A stretch of 64,000 nt of DNA. Origin: Hermatobates lingyangjiaoensis (taxonomy: Eukaryota; Arthropoda; Insecta; Hemiptera; Hermatobatidae). The notes beneath the pieces are model-generated. The model saw only the letters and a list, made by a program, of their open reading frames with translations. It did not search any database and was not told the DNA's origin. Below, piece by piece: positions 24,555 to 34,195 of this stretch. Where the stretch lies: positions 2,683,001 through 2,747,000 of the forward strand of contig JAPFBL010000068.1 of the NCBI GenBank assembly GCA_026182355.1. The letters are read 5' to 3'. The translations under genes and the position numbers were made by a program. Each line of letters starts with the position of its first letter. Within the stretch, counting starts at the first letter, position 1.

Positions 24555-24742
24555 TTGGCAAATAGCAGGGCTTTGGATAGATAGGTATAAAGAAAGTTTT
24601 CCTCTTTTCTCACTGGAGCGTTGTAAATAGAAAGAGGTGAAGTTCCATGTTTGTTATTTACTGGACGAATGTTATTTTTGCTAATTATATATCTCAGTTT
24701 GATTGATGCTTGATATATCAGTTTATTATCTTTGTTTGACAT
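24555..24742. repeat. Dispersed repeat shared with 26085-26250
   Basis: Ordered similarity to 26085-26250: GCAGGGCTTTGGATAGATA, AAGAAAGTTTTCCTCTTTTC, GGCGCTGTAAAT-like, TTGTTATTTA, GATGTTATTT. Unclassified; a short minus-strand frame crosses it without a family signature. Confidence 0.6.
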
Positions 24743-24794
24743 TTGAAAAAAAAATCATTTTTCATTTACCTAATTACAAACTAGTAGCCCTTCC

Positions 24795-24900
24795 AGCTTT
24801 CACACGTATAAACAAATAATAATAATTCATTTGACTGGTTTATTTGGTTAAAATATTTTTATAACCGTATTGTCATTTCGGTACCTTACAGTTTTGTTCT
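24795..24900. repeat. Dispersed repeat shared with 10665-10760
   Basis: Diverged second copy of the block at 10665-10760, ending near TACCTTACAG. Confidence 0.5.
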
Positions 24901-25017
24901 GAATATTGTGTGAATCGGAATTCGTTGGAATAGAACTATAAAATAAAAATAAATATTTATTCAAATATATAATATATTTTTTCGACTTTATAGTCAAGCG
25001 CATATTATTGTTATTAA

Positions 25018-25167
25018 AGTATCTCGCTGTTTACCAGAGGTCAAGTGGTCTCAGTAGACCTTGTAGAGATACAGTGGAAATGGGGGATTACTTTCTAGTT
25101 TTTTCTTAGATTACATCAACAGCTATTCTTACCTTCTACCCGTCGCCCCACTTCTACCAACAACAAG
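25018..25167. repeat. 150-bp direct repeat, copy 2
   Basis: Second copy of 24362-24512 in the same orientation. About 500 bp of unrelated sequence lies between the copies. Confidence 0.85.
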
Positions 25168-25302
25168 TCAATATTATTATTAAAATCAATAATTTCTGCT
25201 AACCTTAGTTAACTTGCAGTTCTCAATTTCACGAATGAAAATAAGAAAAGCGAATAGAGCATTATTAGTTCTTAAAATACAGCAATTAATACAAAAGTAT
25301 TC

Positions 25303-25359
25303 AGTAATAATAATGCAAAATTGATTATTGCAATAATCCAATTTTGCATTATTATTAGT
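25303..25359. repeat. 28-bp inverted repeat without loop
   Basis: Left arm 25303-25330 (AGTAATAATAATGCAAAATTG...) and right arm 25331-25359 are reverse complements apart from one extra C and one end mismatch, with no spacer, so this is a near-perfect palindrome of about 56 bp. Confidence 0.85.
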
Positions 25360-26261
25360 AATATTTCCATAGTAGTAGTTGCATCACTGAAAAGTAAATG
25401 TCGAGGTGGAAAAAAGTTGCAAACGGGAATTTTAATTTTTTACGATTTCGTTTGGAATAAAAGTTGTTGCAAATAAAATTTGCTATGGGTTTCATATTTT
25501 CCTAGCCGTTATTTTAAAATGTTTGAATATGAATATTTTACTATAATTTTATTTTACATATTTAATGGCTTAAAACTTTACTTATTTAAGCGTTAGCGGG
25601 GACTAAAACATCATCCGCAAGAAGTATTGAAAACTTAATTGGGAATATTAATTCTACTGATTTATAGCGTGCACACCGGCAGTATGACCCGTTAATATGG
25701 TATAATGTAGTAACAAAAATACCAAATGTTACGAAAATCGTGCCTGTGACAAACGACCACACGTGTCGTACATAAATTAAGCACACATGTCCAAGTTCGC
25801 GTTCATGCAGTTTCAGAATATAAATGATAAATTATATGTTAATGGCAATCTGTATGCTTTTGATGGTATATATCTAAAACATTGTGAGGCATTGGATAGC
25901 AAACAGGATGTATCATCATGACCATATTAGCGTTACATTTGTTTAGAAACTATGTTAAAATTCTTAACAATTTGAAACATCCTTGCTTCTAATCTCAACC
26001 ATTGATTATTTATTTGATTTCAATATTAACAATTATTACCTATAGGTTTCCCTAAAATATTAAGTTATGAATTATTTGATATTAGCAAGGTTTTGGTTAG
26101 ATATAAGAAAGTTTCCTCTTTTCTAATTTTGGCGCTGTAAATCGGAAGATGGGAAGTACTTGGTTTATTATTTATCGGTTAGATGTTATTTCTCTAATTT
26201 ATGTCTGGTAGCTTAATCAGTTTAGATCATATTTCATATTTTTGTTGTGCATTTTGAAGCC
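25360..26261. other. AT-rich stretch without a recognised gene
   Basis: Contains the second copy of an unclassified dispersed repeat (26085-26250). A minus-strand 66-codon frame (25586-25786) has no family signature. Confidence 0.5.
26085..26250. repeat. Dispersed repeat shared with 24555-24742
   Basis: Diverged copy, same orientation, directly upstream of an inverted family T copy at 26262. Confidence 0.55.
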
Positions 26262-26985
26262 TTTTTACTTTACTATAAGTAAAGCATAGGAAACACAAGA
26301 ATAAGCTGTTTGGAGTTTTTAACAGATTACATGTTTTAAGAGCCCGAGAGTGCATTTTTGACAATTTTTCAATGATATTATGTGTGTCTGGAGAGGTGGG
26401 TGGGTCTGTAATAAAACGTCTGTAAACACGTTAGAGTCTATACCGTTTGATGGATCAAATTCATATTGCACAAAAATAGTTTCTGTAGTATAGAGTCCCT
26501 ATTGGTTTTGGGCATTCATGAAAAGATTCACTTTATAGGAAAAGTATGACTGTAGACATTTTTTTCGTTTTAACTACAAGCTGTGTACATGTTGAAATTT
26601 TGAGACCATTGTGAAACTGACTACAGATTACCGGAAAAGAAAAATCAGATGTTTTACAACATTGAAAATATCAGTTTTGCAGTATAGCATAATCAAAAAG
26701 TCGCTTTTTTTGCCAAAATACCTTTTTTTTTTAGACATTTTTCCTCCTTAATTGCTTAATTTAGAGTGTTCCATTTTTTCAAAAATCATAAACTTAATAG
26801 CAGTAATAAAACAATATAGAGTTTTTCAATAATGGGAAAGGTATGTTTTGGAATAAAATGTAAAAATATTAACTTGAATTGATTCTGAAATATTGTGGAC
26901 AAGATACAGCTCACACCGTTTAATGAATCATGATGAAATTATACCAGGAATAACATATTTTGTGAGGACTTGCTAAAGGTAGGAA
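26262..26985 (-). repeat. Family T repeat, diverged partial copy (inverted)
   Basis: Begins TACTTTACTATAAGTAAAG, the outer terminus also seen at 30555, and follows the reverse of 23737-23000: TACATGTTTT, GATGGATCAAAT, a short GTGGGTGGGT tract, CCCTATTGG, TTTTTTGCCAAAA, and GATACAGCTCACACCGTTT. It is clearly more diverged than the two complete copies and fades near 26985. Confidence 0.65.
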
Positions 26986-27480
26986 AATCAAATGCCAAAG
27001 GTAGGAATGGAGCGTTATGGTTATTATTTTATTTCAGAAAATATTTTTTTTGCAAAAAATTTTTTTTCTGTAAATAGCAATTTCTATACTATTATTTATT
27101 TCTACGAACTTCATTTACTGAAAAGCCCTGTTGAGTGGTTGTTTTTTCAAGCTCAGTTTTGTTTTTCTATATCCAGGAGGTGTACACTATGTTGAAGCGG
27201 TAAACTCTGTTTACTCAATATTTAATGATGCAATCAAAGTTTATTGTAGGAGTCAACAATAAGTGAGATTAATGTCGATTGCCCTATTGACTCTCCCTTT
27301 GATATCTTTAAAGTGTTAGAGAACTTATGATGTCTGATAATTCTGTGCCTATTACATATTTATCGTTTTTCGTTGATGAATTCTGTTTTATTTTACGCAT
27401 TTTAATGTTGAGAATAATGTTTCTACTGTGTCTGTGTGACGCAAAGAAAATTTTGTGTTCAACGTTATTTCAATAATTTT
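26986..27480. other. AT-rich stretch without a recognised gene
   Basis: Nothing was recognised. The 67-codon frame at 26992-27195 has no family signature. Confidence 0.5.
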
Positions 27481-27481
27481 A

Positions 27482-27790
27482 TATGTATATATAAAGATTT
27501 CACATAAACACGTGAAATAACAATCAATGTGGTTTGATCATTTATACGTATATATATATATATTAAAATCATCCCACAATATGAAATGGGGAAAAAATAC
27601 TAAGATCTTTCAATCGTAACAAGCAGTCAGAGTCAAAAACCCAACTGTTATTTCACGTGTTTATTTGAGATCTTGTTGTTGAAAGATCTTAGTCTTTTTT
27701 CCCCATTTCATATTGTGATTTGATCATATTTTGTTATTTCACTTGTTTATGTGAAATCTTGTTTTATATATATATATATATTGACATGTT
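27482..27790. repeat. Hammerhead-bearing repeat family D, head-to-head copies with (TA)n ends
   Basis: Two family D copies face each other. The arms CACAATATGAAATGGGG...TCTTTCAA (27575-27613) and their complement (27679-27717) match at 38 of 39 positions. Each outer end carries the terminal hairpin word TTTCAC-GTGTTTAT-GTGAAA and then (TA)n (27488-27493, 27548-27562, 27764-27780). Both hammerhead cores are damaged: the minus copy has lost part of CTGACGA and stem II, and the plus copy keeps only GAAAGATCTTAGTC. Confidence 0.7.
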
Positions 27791-28470
27791 TCACCTAAAT
27801 ATTAATAACATGCCATCTATTTCTACATCTGTTTATTAGGTTGAATTTTACGTCATATTTTTAGTCATGATTCACAATGCCTCATATATCCACAATTTTC
27901 GTAAACGCTGCAATGCAACATCACTGCGTTTTCTAGTAAAAATACTCTTTAGTGTTACTCAATACCTATTTTTAATATATTGTTTGCGCGTAGGCTTATA
28001 TTTCTTACAATTTATTTATGCCTGCACGTTTTCAAGACCCCTGCTGGAGAGCTTTGAGGTTTTCAGTGTCGTTATACCACAAATTAAGAAATATAAAAAA
28101 TATTTCTTTGCATATAAAAAATGAAAATCATCATATTGATTGGACAGGAGCTAAATTTATTACCTATGAGAAATCAATGTTGTTAAGAAATATTATTGAA
28201 TCATCTCTAATTAAATTTAATATATCAAATATTATAAACATTAGTAACGGTCTCTTTAAACTTGATACTTTCGTTACGAGAGCATAAGCCTCTTCTAAGA
28301 GGGTTGACAGCTAGCGGATAGTTTTTTACTCTTTCTTACTGTACTCCTTTGTTTCCCCAAACATCCCTTTCTGGACATTAGTCCTCTCCTGCGCTTTCAC
28401 CCTTTTGAAATAACACTCTTCCCTCCCACTCTTCTCAACCCCTCACCAGATGTTTTCTGCATCTAGTGTT
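27791..28470. other. Stretch without a recognised gene
   Basis: Two overlapping open frames at 27867-28124 (85 codons) and 28018-28287 (89 codons) have no family signature. The sequence lies between two family D ends. Confidence 0.45.
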
Positions 28471-28605
28471 TCAGTTGGGCTTTTGACTCTGACGAAGACA
28501 GCTTGTTACGGTTGAAAGATCTTAGTCTTGTTTTCTCATGTCTTATTGTGGTTTGGTCATTGATTGTCGTTTCACGTGTTTATGTGAAATCTTTTTATAT
28601 ATTAG
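28471..28605 (+). repeat. Hammerhead-bearing repeat family D, plus-strand copy
   Basis: Order: AGTTGGG, TTTTGACT, hammerhead core, CTTAGTCTTGTTTTC, TTATTGTGGTTTGGTCATTG, then the terminal word TTTCACGTGTTTATGTGAAA and a short TATATA. Same order, inverted, at 59153-59275. Confidence 0.75.
28485..28527 (+). ncRNA. Hammerhead-like motif, core intact (family D)
   Basis: Stem I GACT (28485-28488) pairs with AGTC (28524-28527). CTGACGA is at 28489-28495 and GAAA at 28514-28517. The two-pair stem III fits GAAA-G-AT-C-T with T as the cleavage-site nucleotide before AGTC. Stem II (28496-28513) is weak in this copy, but the sister at 59217-59258 has a clean 6-bp stem II, so the original element probably encoded a full fold. 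Confidence 0.55.
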
Positions 28606-28934
28606 TTATGAAGAGGTTTTTTTATACATGGTGGCCCAACAGGCATGGAAAATTTAAAGCAATAAAAATGACAACAAAATGGTGGGTAAAATATCTGTTT
28701 TATTTTTCCCTATTAAAACTTATTTACAAGTATCAGCAATATCAAGACACTTTTGATACTAAAAAAATCAATTATTTTATTAGAGGAATTTGTTTTGTTG
28801 TTTTTTTTTTCTAACTTTGAAGTTCTAAGGCTACGCCTTTTCCGTACCTCAAGGAGTAGGAGGTGTGGTGATTTATTATTTCGCCCCAATATTAGCCTAG
28901 GCGAGTCGCATTACCACCGTGTTGATTCTACAAA

Positions 28935-29075
28935 GGGCTTCCTATAACTCTCCTTACTCAGGTGTATTTAGAGAAGAGATCTTTAATGAATATCTGAGAT
29001 AGTACAGGTTTGTTACAAATGACTTTACGTCCTCTCCCAGAGACGGTGTGCTTTAGATTTTCATACACACTTTAA
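28935..29075 (-). repeat. Diverged SINE body (3' part, tRNA head missing)
   Basis: Matches the body of the SINE at 41480-41684 in the same orientation: GATCTTTAATGAATATCTGA..AGTACAGG, GACTTTACGTCCTCTCC.GAG, TTTAGATTTTCATACACAC. The tRNA-like head that should follow is not recognisable. Confidence 0.5.
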
Positions 29076-29355
29076 TACAGATTTTAGAAGGAATCAGGGA
29101 CAAGTAAATATCGCAATGTAAAGAATTGGTAAGTTTTACTTTGAACTTATAAAGGGACTTCTACTTTGCCTTACTGCTCATAGGATAACACGTAGAGATT
29201 ACTTTCATTTTCTTTATAAAAAATCTATACAAATAAAAGAAAGGTTTTGTCTGTACATTGCTTTGAACTGAATCATTCCAGTTTTTCTTTTCTATTTTTC
29301 TTCATACATTAACCGAATCCACACTTAGAAAAATTTCTGTCTGTCGGTTTGTCCG

Positions 29356-29630
29356 CAAAATTTTATCACAAGTAAACTCAGCCACCATAAGATATAACAT
29401 CATGAAAGTTTGACAGTAGATTTGTGTATGTTTAACTTAAAATCTAAGCTCTTAATGGATTGGAAATTCAGCGTAAAAGTTATGGACCTTTAAAGCACAA
29501 AACTTTGTTACAAGTAAACTCAGTTACTATGAGAGATAGCAAGCTGACATTTTGACACTAGATTTGTGTATGACTAGCTTAAATCTAAGTTTTGATGGGA
29601 TTGAAAAGTTAACGTAAATTGAACGTAAAA
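29356..29630. repeat. Diverged tandem pair of about 145 bp inside the Helitron
   Basis: Two adjacent units share AAAA(T/C)TTT(A/G)T(C/T)ACAAGTAAACTCAG, TTGACA(G/C)TAGATTTGTGTATG and AAATCTAAG in order, offset by about 145 bp. A fainter ACTCAG-like word recurs at about 30470, outside the element. Confidence 0.65.
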
Positions 29631-29849
29631 TTGAACTTTTAAGCCGTGTTTGGCCAGCTTCACAAACATGTTTATTTTGAAAATATACAGGTGTAGCAAG
29701 TAGGTATTGTTAGTTGATTTTAATTTCATTTGCCTTTAAGCTCCCAACGTGAGATTATTGACAAGGTGCTTCTCAGAGTATTCAGAATAAATGGGTTTGT
29801 GAACGAGAAATTCTCAACCCTTACTAATGAGCAGATAGGAAAAATGAAC

Positions 29850-30290
29850 AAATAAGATCTTACGCTATATCAGGCCGAAGAAAGAGCTTACAAATCAGTA
29901 AACAGTGATTAGTGTTAGGAAGCAGTTCATTATCCAACTGAATTTCTTGACTCCGTGACTACTCCTGGACTGCCTGCTCATGAGTAAAAACTGAAAGTAG
30001 GGGCACCAATCATGCTGCGATTTAGTAGCAGTAACAAATTTTATGTTATGAAAGTATGTTTGATTGATTCCGAGGCACTATCGGTTTCTATTCAAACGAT
30101 TACAATGTCCCGTCAGCGTCTGTTTCGCAATGACGGTAACTAAGTCGGAAGGACAAACTCTATCTACCGCAGGAATTGAAGTGCGTGAGACAAAGTTTTT
30201 CTCACATGGTCAACTGTAGTTTGCTTGCTCAAAAGTCCTGAGGGATAGACAGCTAATGTGGTGTATATAGAGGCATTTATTTAACAGTGT
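29850..30290 (+). pseudogene. Helitron (Pif1-like) helicase, C-terminal remnant
   Basis: Translation in shifting frames gives AEERAYKS, then HYPTEFLDSVTTPGLPAHE, KLKVGAPIML, and after a damaged patch VCFAMTVTKSEGQTLS followed by GIEVRETKFFSHGQL and FACSK. These correspond in order to the C-terminal blocks of Helitron helicases (YPTEFLNS, LKVGAPIMLLRN, FAMTINKSQGQTL, FSHGQLYVALSRV). Several stop codons and at least two frame changes show it is long dead. In the live element the helicase acts with a Rep-type HUH nuclease in rolling-circle transposition; no Rep remnant was found here. Confidence 0.8.
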
Positions 30291-30375
30291 ACTAATAATG
30301 ATATTTTCTACTGTTCTATAATTTCTAATGATATTTTGGAATACCGTGTATCATTTCTGAATTTTTGAAAAAGTA

Positions 30376-30402
30376 GCCGTCAAAGACGGGCACGTTTGCT
30401 AG
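30376..30402 (+). other. Helitron 3' terminal hairpin and CTAG end
   Basis: GCCGTC (30376-30381) pairs with GACGGGC (30385-30391, one bulged G). Seven nt then lead to CTAG at 30399-30402. In Helitrons this hairpin marks the 3' end for termination. Confidence 0.7.
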
Positions 30403-30554
30403 TGCTGAATATAAGAACACTTTTATTTGGACACTGTGGTATTTTTTTTACGCAAAGAACAAAGATACACTCAGCCACTGAATTTTATATAAGTAGACAA
30501 ACTCAGTAATACCTGTATTACTAACTGCTTCGTAATAATGGTACAAATTTTTGT

Positions 30555-30668
30555 TTTTACTTTACTATAAGTAAAGTATAGTGATCGTGAAAAAATTCGA
30601 TCTCGAGATTTTGACGGAATTACATGTTTTGAGGTCCCAGAAGTCGTTTTATGAAGTTTTTACGATGA

Positions 30669-30712
<44 letters not shown>

Positions 30713-32245
30713 GGTGGGTGGGTGGGTGGGTGGGTGGGTGCGTGGGTGGGTGCGTGTGTTAGCATTGCTTGTTACCACGCTACGGTCCAGAATCTTTGAT
30801 GGATCAAGTTGATATTTTACACAAAAATGGGCCCCATTTAGACGAAGATCCCTATTGTTTGGGAAGAATTATGCATGATGGGAAAGTCACTTTTTTTGCC
30901 AAAAACCGTTTTTTTTTAAAACATTTATTTCTCCTAAAGTAATAACCATAGAGTTTTGAGATTTTGACATTATCTTTAAGGTTACAAATAGAACAAACGA
31001 AAAATATATTCAAAATTTTATATCAACAGGAAATATTTTTTTTTCAATAAAAGGTACAAATTTTGACTTATAAATCAATCTCAAACCTTGTGAGAGCGAT
31101 ACAAGCCATACTGTTTGACGGACAAGAATGAAACTATGCCTATAAATAGAACATTATATCGACAATGAGTTGAGATATTTTTTTCTAAAATTACATTCGC
31201 TAAAGGGGCGTTAGAGTACGATTTGTGTTTTCAGAAAATGTTTTTTTGACGCTAAACGGCTCGTTAAAAAATTATGAAAATTTGACCAAAAATGGAACAA
31301 AAAATTAGCAATTCATAAAAAAAAAATCATCAAGTTTCAATTACGGAAAAGAGCAATAACGATATAAAAACTCTTTGTTTATCCTAGACTAAGAGATCAC
31401 CTGCTATACTTGTCGAATTTTTTGTATTTTTTTACATTGTTTACATTGACTTAGAAATTTTTTGAGCGAATCCACTGAGATAAAATTGATGTTTCTAATG
31501 GAAAAATGAAAATATATTATTGACATATAAGAGATGTAAGAGGAATAATATTGTGCAGGTAAATGATAACATTCATTAAAAAAAAAATCGTATATATGTT
31601 ATTTGACAAAGGGGAAGGAAAATGATCTTATTAAATACTAAGAAGCCATAAAATTCCCAGTATAATAATTCTGTTAAAACCAAAAATGTAAAAAATAATT
31701 CAAAATATAAATCTTTCGTTTAGAGATTAATAACTGTAATTATCGTACATCTTTAATTAACAAATCACCTTAAAACAAAATTTTCTTCGCTGTTTAAGAT
31801 GTTTTTCAGAGAAAAAAAGGGTATTTTACTGTTTCAAATTTGAAAATTTTACATTAATATTCAATGTAGAAGGATGTCAAGTAAACGATGTAAGAAATCT
31901 ACTGGCTATTTGAACAATAGCCATGTTCTCTTTATGTAGGATAATCTGTAGGATAATATTTCGTTTCAAGAAATGTTCACATTGGTTTTTCAAAAATGAT
32001 ATTACTGCTGTAGTTATACTAATGAAATTATTTGCAAATAATAAATTATTTGTGATGTACAAAAATAAGCTTATAAATTGATATGTCCTTCAATCACTAT
32101 CTGTACTACCTCACGAATGCAATGCTAATAATTATATCCCATTTAGATATTTATGTTATGCTTAAATGATACGTTATGTTTTATATACTCAAGAAATTTG
32201 ACATTGAGTTACTTATAGTAAAGTAGAGTGTAGGCCACTCCAGAT
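30555..32245 (-). repeat. Family T repeat, complete copy (about 1.69 kb, inverted)
   Basis: Runs from TACTTTACTATAAGTAAAG to TAGAGTGTAGGCCACTCCAG, the reverse of the copy at 21668-23737. Shared landmarks include GATCGTGAAAAAATTCGATC, the internal microsatellite, CCCTATTGTTTGGGAAG, CACCTGCTATACTTGTCGAA and GATAGTGATTG-like text near 32085. It is about 0.38 kb shorter than the other complete copy, mostly in the part near the GGAGTGGCC end. No coding capacity was seen. Confidence 0.75.
30669..30760. repeat. (TG)n(GGGT)n microsatellite inside family T
   Basis: A TG tract of about 34 bp continues into GGGT units with two GCG(T) interruptions. Any open frame through it is an artefact of the repeat. 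Confidence 0.95.
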
Positions 32246-33308
32246 TTTTAGATATTGATATTCATAAAATATATGTTCTATACTGGTCCGATTAACCTTG
32301 ATTATTTATCAAACTTCCTGACAATTGCAAAGTTTGTAGACTCATGATGTGGGTTTCCGTATAATGAATGTGGAATTACCCTTGGGAAACCTTTGAGGTT
32401 ATTCCCGTCAAACTTCTCCATCCAGATTTCCTCTTTAGAAAACGTTGCACCATACAAATATTGTTTGTTTCCAACATTTCTAATGTATCATTTTAAGGAT
32501 ATTTGTTAATTTTAATTAACAAATTAAAATTATCCTAAGTTTAATATAACTATTACTTTGTATAATGCAACGAGTTAGGTTAGTTTTTAAATTTGAAAAT
32601 ACAGGATTATAAATTACAGTATTTTTATTCAAAAAGGTTTTAGTTTAATATTGTTTCCTGTTTAATTTTCTTTTTTTTTTATTAATTAGTTTTCGCTTTA
32701 ATTTTGGTTTCTTCTAATGTTCTGGGAGACCCCCGACATTTGTGGTACCCCAATATTTATATGAATAAATCAAAACAAGAAAATGGTATTCCGTTCGGAA
32801 TTAGTAATAACTAGAAATTACGTATAACACACAAATGAACAAAAGGCGTACTGTGATCATGTTTTTAGTTAATACATCATTGATATTTTCATTAGTAACT
32901 GACTTTTAATAATTCCTGACAACGGTGGGTGCACTAGTTAGTCATTATTAAAACAAACATGTATATATCTTTCTGTAAAGTGAACCGAGGTTTCTGCATC
33001 CTCAATTTTCTGACTGAATGATTCTATGCGACCCAATTTCAGCTATCAGGCTGTAACTGGAAAAAGAGTTGATCAAGTGACATGTTAGAAAAATCAATAA
33101 AATATATAAGCAAAATGAAATACAATAAGATAACAATATGAAGCAAAAAGATATCAATAGTATAAATAGGATTATTAAATTTTGTAGGTTTTTATCAAAG
33201 GACTGAAAAATGTGAGTTATCAAAATATGATGAACAAAAAGAGGTGAAGTAGTTTTTAAGAAAAAAGGAATAAAAAAAAAATGCTTAACATGGAATTAAA
33301 ATCTCTTC
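32246..33308. other. AT-rich stretch without a recognised gene
   Basis: Nothing was recognised. A short palindromic word (TTGTTAATTTTAATTAACAA, about 32503-32522) is present. The minus-strand 73-codon frame at 33002-33223 has no family signature. Confidence 0.5.
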
Positions 33309-33515
33309 TCGACCAACGACCAACGATTCTTTCCGCGCACTGTTGTGCACGTTGTATTAGCAGTTCCAGGTCACGGACCTACTACTGCTGAATTATTGTC
33401 CTGTTGTGGTGGTGGGTTCAGTAAGTAAATGTCTGTACTTTTTTTTTTTATTTTTTATTATGTGGTTCGTCTGTTTACGTCATTTCGTGGTCGTTTGGTC
33501 TCATTGTGTCATCTC
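33309..33515 (-). mobile_element. Jockey-like LINE, 3' UTR, copy C
   Basis: Third copy of the LINE 3' end seen at 6868 and 14855. Plus-strand landmarks: GACCAACGACCAACGATTC, TTTCCGCGCACTGTTGTGCAC, CAGTTCCAGGTCACGG, CTACTACTGCTGAATTATTG, GGTCGTTTGGTC. It ends in two tandem GTTGGTC units on the minus strand. Similarity to the other copies stops near 33515, before the coding motifs. Confidence 0.7.
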
Positions 33516-33559
33516 TTCTCGCTGTCTGTTAAATTGCACGCAACACGGGAGAAGATACT

Positions 33560-34195
33560 GCTTCTCGCACGAGTACGGGAGAAACATGGAAAGTCAGAGA
33601 CTTCGCCTTAACGTCTACTCAAGCGCCCAAGTACCTGCAGCCAAAAATGTTGGGGTGAAAAAACAGCCCCCTCGAGGTCACACCATATGATGGGTGGCAC
33701 TAAAAGAACATATCCAAGGCCGTCCTCGCTTATCATGTTTAGTGTGTATTCCAGTGACAGCGAACTAACCAACCAGCCATTATAAGTAAGGGCTTAGGTA
33801 CTTTTCTGTTCAATACAGCAATGACTTGTCTACCAGTTAGATCTCGTCTTCTACCTTTTGTAGGGAGAACTGCTCTACACCAGGGCACACTCTCCTTGTT
33901 CAGTGCACAGCGATAATGTATCTTGGTAACCAAAGGGTCCACCCTACTTCGTGGAATGGATCTGTCAGGAAATAACTTGTGTAACAGGCAATTAAGAAAC
34001 GTCAAGCATGATCTTAATTTTGAGGCTGGTTTTGATGAAGTAATTTGAAAGCAAGAAATCTTCACCTGGTAGTTGGTCGATGTGGGATGTTATGTAGATC
34101 TGGCAGTAAGGGTTCTCAATCTGGCAGTTGTGGTCACCCATTACAAGTCCTCTTTGAGACCCCAGAGTGAACTCTGGAGCAGTGCCTTGCAACAT
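33560..34195 (-). other. Open-frame-rich block of unknown identity
   Basis: A GC-richer block with two overlapping minus-strand open frames (33739-34065, 108 codons; 33992-34195, 67 codons) and a plus-strand frame (33406-33690). The minus frames contain RGLVMGDHNCQIE and SRVDPLVTKIHYRCALNKES but no motif I can assign. It adjoins LINE copy C and could be another part of a rearranged retroelement; that is only a guess. Confidence 0.3.

Larger units (their letters stand above)
29224..30402 (+). mobile_element. Helitron, internally deleted, both termini present
   Basis: Starts TCTATACAAATAAAAG after A (29223) and ends CTAG before T (30403), as expected for Helitron insertion between A and T. A hairpin GCCGTC-AAA-GACGGGC lies at 30376-30391, with 7 nt between it and CTAG, the standard Helitron 3' signature. 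The 1,179-bp body keeps only a degraded C-terminal helicase. Autonomous Helitrons are several kilobases with Rep and helicase domains, so most of the coding region is gone. Confidence 0.75.
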
